6,378 nucleotides of DNA, taken from Candidatus Bipolaricaulota bacterium. Lineage in GTDB: Bacteria; Bipolaricaulota; Bipolaricaulia; UBA7950; UBA9294. The notes beneath the pieces were generated by a model, which was not told where the DNA came from, ran no database searches, and worked only from the letters and a program-made list of their open reading frames with translations. The stretch covers positions 802,925 through 809,302 of the forward strand of contig CP070725.1 of the NCBI GenBank assembly GCA_020350845.1. The letters are read 5' to 3'. The position numbers and the translations under genes were made by a program. Below are positions 1-5,285 of this stretch, piece after piece. Position 1 is the stretch's first letter, and each line of letters begins with the position of its first letter.

Positions 1-867
1 AAGAGGCTGGCCGTATGGGTGGTCGCACTCAGCATCTTGGGAGGGGTTGCCGCGGTTTGCCGCTCGGAGGGCGAGGACGCGGCGTACTGGATCGAGGTCA
101 TGCGCGAGATGACGAACGAGTCTCGCAAGGCCGGCCGCGAGGCACTGATCGCCATGGGCGCCGAGGCCGTCCCTGCATTGATCGAGGCCTGCGCCGACGA
201 GAACGACTGGATCCGCTGGGAGGCGGTCAACGCGCTGGGGTCGATCGCACATGCGGACCACGAATCCGCCCTCCCCGCCATCCCCGCGATGACGGTGGTG
301 GCCCTCACCGACGATAACCCGCATCCCCGCTGGCGCAGCCTCTACGCCCTCGCTTGCTTCCCGCAGGAAACGATCGACGGGATCACGGTCCCGCTCCTTC
401 TCGCCGGTCTCGACGATCCCGATCCGCAGCACCGGTGGTATGCCGCCGTTGCCCTTGCCTACTTCAAGCAGAAGGTCGCTGCGCCGTTTCTCAACGAGGG
501 GCTCACGCGGGAGGACTCCTACGAGCGGTGGGAGGCGGTCTACTGCCTCGGCTTCGTCCACGACGAGGACTCCGTCGGGCTGCTGATCGCGGTCCTGCTG
601 GATGTCGAGAACCAGGAGACGCGGATCCGCCAGGAGACGGCGCTCGTCCTCGGGCGCATCGGGGATCCTGTGGCGGCACCCGCGCTCATCGAAGCACTCG
701 AGGATCCCGAAGCCGCCGTCCGGTGGCGGGCGGCCTCGAGCCTCTCACGGTTCGCGGATCCGAGCGTCCTTCCCGCGCTCGAGGCGGCCTACGAGCGAGA
801 GGAAGACGAGTTCGCCAAGGAGCAGATCGCAAAGGCGATCGGGCAGCTCACGGACGAGGACCTGTAG
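1..867 (+). CDS. HEAT-repeat protein, probably exported, N-terminus cut by window edge
   Basis: The frame is open from base 1, and its first residues (KRLAVWVVALSILGGVAA) look like the basic and hydrophobic parts of a signal peptide. The true start is therefore probably a few codons upstream; GTG at 19 is the only start in view and would remove the basic residues. Counting from that GTG, residues about 38-277 form roughly seven HEAT-like helix pairs of the PBS-lyase/HEAT_2 kind, such as GAEAVPALIEA...WEAVNALG and VAAPALIEALEDPEAAVRW. They are about 31-38 residues apart. An Arg-Trp pair recurs at 66-67, 104-105, 139-140, 170-171 and 235-236, with RQ at 204-205. HEAT solenoids are protein-binding scaffolds; no catalytic motif is visible. 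A Cys follows the hydrophobic stretch, but VAAVC is a poor lipobox because Val precedes the Cys. Export is inferred; the partner is unknown. TAG stop at 865-867. Confidence 0.85.
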   Translation, partial: KRLAVWVVALSILGGVAAVCRSEGEDAAYWIEVMREMTNESRKAGREALIAMGAEAVPALIEACADENDWIRWEAVNALGSIAHADHESALPAIPAMTVVALTDDNPHPRWRSLYALACFPQETIDGITVPLLLAGLDDPDPQHRWYAAVALAYFKQKVAAPFLNEGLTREDSYERWEAVYCLGFVHDEDSVGLLIAVLLDVENQETRIRQETALVLGRIGDPVAAPALIEALEDPEAAVRWRAASSLSRFADPSVLPALEAAYEREEDEFAKEQIAKAIGQLTDEDL

Positions 868-892
868 GGGGAGATCTGCGGATCCTCTCCCC
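868..892 (+). terminator. possible terminator hairpin after the HEAT-repeat gene
   Basis: GGGGAGA (868-874) pairs perfectly with TCTCCCC (886-892) around an 11-nt loop, starting directly after the TAG stop codon. No T-run follows, so it is not a textbook intrinsic terminator. It may instead be an mRNA 3'-end stabiliser or a chance GC-rich stem. Confidence 0.35.
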
Positions 893-986
893 TCGGAAGG
901 CCTCTTCGCGATCGTTGTGCAACATCCCTCCGTCCACCGGCGAGACCTGACCTCTCGTCCTTCGAGCAGCAATACCCGTTGGCCTC

Positions 987-1008
987 TCCCTCATCCGAGG
1001 GATCCCTC
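987..1008. repeat. nested inverted repeat with a perfect 12-bp dyad
   Basis: The order is TCCCTC (987-992), ATCC, GAGGGA (997-1002), TCCCTC (1003-1008). The central GAGGGA can form a 6-bp, 4-nt-loop hairpin with the left copy. With the right copy it makes the perfect palindrome GAGGGATCCCTC (997-1008). It lies 6 bp upstream of a possible -35 box, so an operator role for the lipoprotein gene is plausible but unproven. Confidence 0.4.
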
Positions 1009-1014
1009 CAGGAA

Positions 1015-1044
1015 TTGCCGGACCGTGCGGGAACCCTCTAGGAT
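1015..1044 (+). promoter_or_regulatory. possible sigma70-type promoter for the lipoprotein gene
   Basis: TTGCCG (1015-1020) and TAGGAT (1039-1044) are separated by 18 bp, and each matches the E. coli consensus at four of six positions. The implied leader to the ATG at 1107 is roughly 55 nt. This is the best pair I found between the two plus-strand genes, but such matches are weak evidence in GC-rich DNA. Confidence 0.25.
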
Positions 1045-1094
1045 CGAGCGCGCCTCCGGCCCGCGGCATTCCTGCCTTCCGGGACGGGGCGCGG

Positions 1095-1100
1095 AGGAGG
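1095..1100 (+). promoter_or_regulatory. Shine-Dalgarno of the lipoprotein gene
   Basis: AGGAGG ends six bases before the ATG at 1107. It is a full consensus site at good spacing, and it fixes the start that gives the lipoprotein signal peptide. Confidence 0.8.
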
Positions 1101-1106
1101 CCGAGA

Positions 1107-2225
1107 ATGAGACGGGCACTGCTTGGAGCACTGTGCATTGCACTGGTTGCCGGATGCCTCTGTGGAGGTCAGCCGGCGATGGACGTGATCGAGGCGAAGC
1201 TCGACCTGATGAGTTCGCTGCTGTGGTTCAGCCCCCCTGGAGGAGGGGAAGAGGAGCCGTGGCTGCCGAAGCTCTACACGGAGATCCACTCCGGGATCAA
1301 CGAGCTCGGCGTCAGGCATCGGGTCACCCAATCCTCGCTCAGGAGCGTCGAAGCGAAGCTCGACGCGCTCGACTTCGAAGCGAGCATCGACGGCGTCGGA
1401 CTGAAGCTCGACGCGCTCGAGGTCAAGCTCGACGAGCTTCCTACGTTCATCTTCGACAGCCTCGCGTCCCAGAACCTGTGGAACGAGGACATGGTCTTCT
1501 CGCAGCTTATGTCGCAGAACCTGTGGATCGAGGAGTGCATCTACAGCTTCACAGATCCGCTCGCGACGAAGCTCGATTCACTCGAAGCCAAGCTCGACGA
1601 TCCGGCTTCTGGTCTGGGCGCGATCGCGGGTGCGGCGGACTCGATCGAGGCGAAGCTCGACGACCCGAGCATCGGACTCGGCCAGATTGCGGCCTCGTTG
1701 GCGGAGATCTGGGAAGAGGTGAGTGAAGAAGTGATCATCCCTGTGTATGACTTCTCGTGGGTCTCCTCCCAAACCAGCGTCGATGCCCTCGAGGCGAAGC
1801 TCGACGATCCGGATACGGGGCTCGCCTACATCGCGAGCCAGGTGGGGCACGTGGTGCCGCACGTCGAACCGGATCTCACGTGGATTGCCTCGCAGACCAG
1901 CGTGGACGGCCTCGAGGCGAAGCTCGATGATCCCGTCTCGGGCCTGTCCTACATCGCTGGCGTGGTGGACGTGATCGAGGGCTATGTCAGCGCGCCCGTC
2001 GGGGCGCCGCCGCCGCCGGACTACTCTTGGGTGGCGGCGCAGACGAGCGTGGACGGCCTCGAGGCGAAGCTCGATGCAGCCGAGGTCAAGCTCGATTCCG
2101 TGGAGACGAAGCTCGACGGCGTCGCCACGCAGGCAGACATCGCAGAACTGCAGGCGGACATCGAGGAGATGTGGACGCTTCTCTATGACCTCTGGGGGTA
2201 TCTCTTCAACGGCACGACGCCCTAG
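1107..2225 (+). CDS. lipoprotein with KLD (LEAKLD) repeats, function unknown
   Basis: The start is set by a consensus AGGAGG. Residues 1-17 are a lipoprotein signal: basic MRR, a hydrophobic stretch and the lipobox VAGC, with Cys17 as the expected lipidated residue. The mature part carries twelve K-L-D units at residues 31, 84, 100, 107, 155, 162, 183, 231, 272, 321, 328 and 335, seven of them EAKLD. Where they are 7 residues apart (100-109, 155-164, 321-337) the 3-4 hydrophobic spacing predicts short coiled coils. Two longer modules overlap these. One is [LI]EAKLDDPxxGLxxIA, four copies from residues 159, 180, 228 and 269. The other is a 19-residue D-[FLY]-[ST]-W...QTSVD-[AG]-LEAKLD, three copies from 215, 256 and 305. 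SQNLWxE occurs twice (121, 136), and a PPPP linker lies at 301-304. The C-terminus is Trp- and aromatic-rich. No catalytic motif or family is recognised. A structural or surface/periplasmic scaffold role is inference. Confidence 0.88.
   Translation: MRRALLGALCIALVAGCLCGGQPAMDVIEAKLDLMSSLLWFSPPGGGEEEPWLPKLYTEIHSGINELGVRHRVTQSSLRSVEAKLDALDFEASIDGVGLKLDALEVKLDELPTFIFDSLASQNLWNEDMVFSQLMSQNLWIEECIYSFTDPLATKLDSLEAKLDDPASGLGAIAGAADSIEAKLDDPSIGLGQIAASLAEIWEEVSEEVIIPVYDFSWVSSQTSVDALEAKLDDPDTGLAYIASQVGHVVPHVEPDLTWIASQTSVDGLEAKLDDPVSGLSYIAGVVDVIEGYVSAPVGAPPPPDYSWVAAQTSVDGLEAKLDAAEVKLDSVETKLDGVATQADIAELQADIEEMWTLLYDLWGYLFNGTTP
1749..2075 (+). repeat. three copies of a 19-codon module inside the lipoprotein gene
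   Basis: Copies lie at 1749-1805, 1872-1928 and 2019-2075. Each encodes an acidic residue, aromatic/aliphatic, Ser/Thr, Trp, then a Q-T-S-V-D core ending in LEAKLD. The spacers of 66 and 90 nt differ in length and sequence, so this is a degenerate protein-level tandem array rather than a simple DNA satellite. Confidence 0.85.
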
Positions 2226-2262
2226 ACCGCGGATTCGAGCCGGGGACAACCCAGGAAGTCCT

Positions 2263-2286
2263 CACGCGGCCGCCTCGTGGCCGGTG
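2263..2286. terminator. possible hairpin between convergent transcription units
   Basis: CAC(G)CGGCC (2263-2271) pairs with GGCCGGTG (2279-2286), leaving one bulged G and a 7-nt loop. It sits between the lipoprotein stop and the 3' end of the tRNA, where both strands need a transcription end. Neither side has a T-run, so support is weak. Confidence 0.25.
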
Positions 2287-2295
2287 GCGAGGTTA

Positions 2296-2379
2296 TGCCA
2301 GAGGTGGGAGTCGAACCCACACGACCCGAAGGCCACGGGATTTTGAGTCCCGCGCGTCTGCCAATTCCGCCACTCTGGC
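2296..2379 (-). tRNA. tRNA-Leu, anticodon CAA
   Basis: The 84-nt reverse complement folds as a class II tRNA. The acceptor stem is GCCAGAG/CTCTGGC with discriminator A, and the D arm is a 3-bp GCG/CGC stem. The anticodon stem CGGGA/TCCCG encloses loop CTCAAAA. The variable arm is long (15 nt, GGCC-TTCG-GGTC), and the T arm is GTGGG-TTCGACT-CCCAC. The anticodon CAA (plus-strand 2343-2345) reads UUG. The A discriminator and long variable arm agree with leucine. The CCA end is not encoded (TAA follows), so it must be added after transcription. It lies 13 nt downstream of pgl on the same strand and may be processed from that operon's transcript. Confidence 0.97.
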
Positions 2380-2392
2380 TCGGTCCCCCATT

Positions 2393-3088
2393 CTACCGGG
2401 GGGCCGCCTCGCGGTCGACGAGCCAGAGGAGCCTGCCGTCATCCGGCCGGACCCGTGCCGCGGGGAGATCCTCCCCGGCGTCGAGTCGGCCGAGCACTTC
2501 GCGCTTGCCCCGCCCGGTCACGAGGAAGACGACCTCCCGTGCCCGATTGAGCATCGGCAGGCTGAGCGTCACCCGCGCCGGACTCAGTGTCTCCACCGCG
2601 ACCGCGGCCCGCTCGGCCTCCTCGAGGGCCTCGTGCTTGGGGAAGAGCGAGGCGGTGTGACCGTCGTCCCCGATCCCGAGGAGGACGAGATCGAAGCGTC
2701 CGGCTGTCCCCAAGACCGTCTCGAGCTCCTCGCCGTAGCGTACTGTGGCGTCTTCCGCGGGGAGCTCTCCGTGGATCCGATGAACGTTCTCCGCCGGTAT
2801 GGGAACGCGATCGAGAAGCGCCTCCCGGGCGGAGCGGTAGTTGCTCGCCGGGTCCTCCGGGGGAACGCACCGCTCGTCGCTCCAGAAGACCTGCACGCAA
2901 GGCCAGTCGATCTCCCGCGGATAGGGCTCCGTTGTCAGTCGCTCATAGAGTGGGCGAGGGGTCTTGCCTCCGGAGAGCGCCACCAGGAAGCGGCCGCGCC
3001 GTTCGATCGCCTCCGCCGAGCGTCTTGCGAACAGCGCGGAGGCCCTCTCGAAGAGCTCTTCCTTTGAGCGGAAGATCACTCGACGCAT
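2393..3088 (-). CDS. pgl: 6-phosphogluconolactonase (DevB/Pgl type)
   Basis: This 231-residue enzyme hydrolyses 6-phosphoglucono-1,5-lactone, the product of the zwf enzyme encoded just upstream, to 6-phosphogluconate in the cytoplasm. Family motifs are ALSGGKTP (residues 37-44), WSDERCVP (69-76) and GIGDDGHTASLFP (138-150). The length is normal for the NagB-like lactonase family. I chose ATG at 3088 because the protein then begins MRRVIF, as family members do. A GTG at 3115 would add nine residues with no better ribosome site. The chosen start overlaps the zwf 3' end by 13 nt and has only a weak GGAT upstream, so translation is probably coupled to zwf. TAG stop at 2393-2395, 13 nt before the tRNA. 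NagB-type glucosamine-6-phosphate deaminases share the fold, but the motifs and the zwf neighbour point to the lactonase. Confidence 0.95.
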   Translation of the reverse strand: MRRVIFRSKEELFERASALFARRSAEAIERRGRFLVALSGGKTPRPLYERLTTEPYPREIDWPCVQVFWSDERCVPPEDPASNYRSAREALLDRVPIPAENVHRIHGELPAEDATVRYGEELETVLGTAGRFDLVLLGIGDDGHTASLFPKHEALEEAERAAVAVETLSPARVTLSLPMLNRAREVVFLVTGRGKREVLGRLDAGEDLPAARVRPDDGRLLWLVDREAAPR

Positions 3089-4548
3089 TGCGATCCGCGT
3101 TCGGAGGGAGAGCACTCCGCGAGCCAGAGCCTGCCGTCGGCCTCGAGCATCTCGTCGGAGGTCTCCGGACCCCAGCAGCCGTCCTTATAGCGCGAGACGG
3201 GGAACGAAGACTCCTCATGCAGTCGGAGGACCGGCTCGACGGCGGACCACGAGGCCTCGATCTCGTCGTCGCGGATGAACAGCGATGGATCGCCCGCGAT
3301 GGCGTCCAGGAGAAGTCGCTCGTAGGCATCGGGAGCGGCCGCGGCCCCGAAGTGGTCCGCGTAGTCGAAGACGAGGTCCGTGGGCTTGGTCACGAGCCCC
3401 GCCCCAGGGAGCTTGGTTTCGATCTGCAGGCCGATCCCCTCGTTCGGCTGGAGGCGAAGCATGAGGCGGTTCGGCTCGCTCTGCGAAAGCAGAGGCGGGC
3501 AATCGCACGTCTTGAACTGCACCGTGATCTCCGTGGTCTTCGCTGGGAGGCGCTTCCCGCTGCGGAGGTAGACCGGCACGCCTCGCCAGCGCCACGTGTC
3601 GACACGGAGACGAAGAGCGACGAAGGTCGGCGTCCTCGAGTCCGGATCGACCCCCGCCTCGTCGCGGTAGCTCTCATACTGGCCGAGGACGACGTCCTCC
3701 CGCGTGGGTTCCTTGATCGCCTCGAGAACGTTCCGCTTCGCGTCACGCAGAGACGCGGCATCGAAGCCCTCGGGGCGCTCCATCATGGTCAGCGCGAGCA
3801 GCTGCATGCCGTGGTTCTGGACGATGTCCCGGACGACGCCGGTCTGATCGTAGTAGCTCGCCCGATGTTCGGCGCCGACGGTCTCCGCGAGCGTGATCTG
3901 GATGTGGTCTACGTGATCACGGTTCCACAGTGGCTCGAAGACGGTGTTGGAGAAGCGCATCACGAGGATGTTCTGCACGGTCTCCTTGCCCAGGTAGTGG
4001 TCGATTCGATAGACCTGGGGCTCCCGGAAGACCTCCCGAACGAGTTCGTTCAGCTGCGACGCAGTCGTCCGGTCCACCCCGAACGGCTTCTCGAAGACGG
4101 CTCGCCGCCAGGCGCGTGACGCGTGATGGAGTCCTGCCTCCGCCAGCTGTCGCACGACGGTCTCCACCGCCTGCGGAGGGATCGCGAAGTAGAAGAGGAC
4201 GTTCGCTTCCTCCGACGGGCTCGAAGCGAGGGCGGTGAGACGTTGCCTGAGGCGCGAGTAGGTCTGAGGGTCCTCGAGGGCACCGGCGAGATACGAGAAG
4301 CGCTCCTCAAACGTCGACCACAGGCTACAGAGGTTGGAGCCGGGCTTGAGTCGCGCGTAGGCCTCTACCCCTTCTTCGATCCGCGCGCGGAATGACTCGT
4401 CGGAGAGCGCCGTCCGTGCGACACCGATGATCTTCGTCGATGCCGGGAGCTGCCCCTCGCAGGACAGGCTGTGGAGTGCCGGACCGAGCTTGCGCTGGGT
4501 GAGGTCACCCGAGGCGCCGAAGATGACCACCACGGTGGGCTGCGCCAT
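3076..4548 (-). CDS. zwf: glucose-6-phosphate 1-dehydrogenase
   Basis: This 490-residue cytoplasmic enzyme oxidises glucose-6-phosphate to 6-phosphogluconolactone while reducing NAD(P)+, the entry step of the oxidative pentose phosphate pathway. The N-terminal dinucleotide-binding motif GASGDLT is at residues 11-17. EKPFG is at 153-157, and the substrate-site signature RIDHYLGKE is at 181-189. QNHGMQ at 244-249 contains the His (246) that aligns with the catalytic base of the family. Length is typical, and no break is seen. The ATG overlaps the rpiA stop in TGATG, and a purine-rich GGGAGGGG lies 8 nt upstream. This start is far better than the much longer open frame that runs back through rpiA to 5253. 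Its TGA end overlaps the pgl start. The cofactor preference (NADP or NAD) cannot be told from sequence alone. Confidence 0.98.
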   Translation of the reverse strand: MAQPTVVVIFGASGDLTQRKLGPALHSLSCEGQLPASTKIIGVARTALSDESFRARIEEGVEAYARLKPGSNLCSLWSTFEERFSYLAGALEDPQTYSRLRQRLTALASSPSEEANVLFYFAIPPQAVETVVRQLAEAGLHHASRAWRRAVFEKPFGVDRTTASQLNELVREVFREPQVYRIDHYLGKETVQNILVMRFSNTVFEPLWNRDHVDHIQITLAETVGAEHRASYYDQTGVVRDIVQNHGMQLLALTMMERPEGFDAASLRDAKRNVLEAIKEPTREDVVLGQYESYRDEAGVDPDSRTPTFVALRLRVDTWRWRGVPVYLRSGKRLPAKTTEITVQFKTCDCPPLLSQSEPNRLMLRLQPNEGIGLQIETKLPGAGLVTKPTDLVFDYADHFGAAAAPDAYERLLLDAIAGDPSLFIRDDEIEASWSAVEPVLRLHEESSFPVSRYKDGCWGPETSDEMLEADGRLWLAECSPSERGSQCVE

Positions 4549-5285
4549 CAGTCGTTCCCCTCCCTGCGGCCAGCGCGTTCTCGCGATTCGCGCCTGCGGT
4601 GCATGGTGATGTGCCGCACGCCCTGCGCCGACGCGACGATGAGATCGGTCGCGAGATCGAGGAACAGCCCGGGCCCGACGATCCCCGCGTGGGATGCCAG
4701 CGTCTCCGCCAGCACGTGCGGGTCGTGGATGGGGCCGAAGTCGGCGTCGAGCAGGAAATTCCCCTGGTCGGTGAGCACGGGGCCCCCATCGTGCTCGCGG
4801 CGTGTCACGGTTCGCGCGCCGAGGGCCTCCAGGAAGCGAAGATGGGAGGTCCAGCCGAACGGGACCACCTCGATCGGCAGGGGATGGAGGGTGCCCAGCT
4901 GCTGGGAGAGCTTGCTGTCGTCCACGATGATGATCTCGCGAGCACTCGCCTCGGCGACCATCTTCTCGCGAAGCATCGCCCCGCCGCCGCCCTTGATGAT
5001 CCCCATCTCCGGGCCGACCTCGTCGGCGCCGTCGATCGTGACGTCGATCTCGGGGATCTCCGCGAACGGCACGAGCGGGATTCCGATCTCCTCCGCCGCG
5101 CGGCGAACATCCTCGGAACAGGGCACGGCGACGATTCCCGGGAGCCTTCCGCTCTTGAACCGGGCCCCGATGCGGCGGACGGCGTGAGCCGCCGTCGATC
5201 CGTGTCCGAGGCCGATCACCATCCCCGGTTCGAGCTGTGCAACCGCCTCCCATGCCGCCTGCCGCTTGAGATCATCGTGCTCCAT
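4548..5285 (-). CDS. rpiA: ribose-5-phosphate isomerase A
   Basis: This 245-residue enzyme interconverts ribose-5-phosphate and ribulose-5-phosphate in the non-oxidative pentose phosphate pathway. The phosphate-binding loop GLGHGSTAAH is at residues 25-34, DGADEV at 85-90 and KGGGGAMLREK at 98-108. Asp85, Asp88, Lys98 and Glu107 correspond, with a constant offset of four, to Asp81, Asp84, Lys94 and Glu103 of E. coli RpiA. The loop has His where many relatives have Thr (GTGST); the Ser-Thr that contacts phosphate is kept. The last 16 residues are a charged Arg/Glu-rich tail beyond the usual end. ATG at 5285 is supported by GGAGG five bases upstream. The start overlaps the PGI gene by 14 nt, and the TGA shares one base with the zwf start. 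Confidence 0.97.
   Translation of the reverse strand: MEHDDLKRQAAWEAVAQLEPGMVIGLGHGSTAAHAVRRIGARFKSGRLPGIVAVPCSEDVRRAAEEIGIPLVPFAEIPEIDVTIDGADEVGPEMGIIKGGGGAMLREKMVAEASAREIIIVDDSKLSQQLGTLHPLPIEVVPFGWTSHLRFLEALGARTVTRREHDGGPVLTDQGNFLLDADFGPIHDPHVLAETLASHAGIVGPGLFLDLATDLIVASAQGVRHITMHRRRESRERAGRREGND
4557..4564 (-). promoter_or_regulatory. Shine-Dalgarno of zwf
   Basis: GGGAGGGG on the minus strand ends eight bases before the zwf ATG, inside the last codons of rpiA. It decides the zwf start within a long open frame and fits coupled translation at the TGATG junction. Confidence 0.65.

Noticed and set aside
1053..1097. CCTCCG (1053-1058) pairing with CGGAGG (1092-1097) to hide the lipoprotein ribosome site
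   Set aside because: Only six complementary bases across a 33-nt loop in GC-rich DNA, which is easily chance. No ligand-binding structure is visible.
1578..2249. A 223-codon minus-strand frame opposite the KLD lipoprotein
   Set aside because: Its regular pattern simply mirrors the repeats of the plus-strand gene, which has a consensus ribosome site and a lipobox. The antisense frame has neither a recognisable domain nor a sensible start.
3089..3115. GTG at 3115 as the pgl start
   Set aside because: It adds nine residues not typical of the family and lacks a proper ribosome site. The ATG at 3088 gives the usual N-terminus.
2587..4119. A 510-codon plus-strand open frame opposite pgl and zwf
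   Set aside because: Arg/Pro/Gly-rich translation with no motif. It lies antisense to two enzymes with intact family motifs and is the usual by-product of GC-rich third codon positions.
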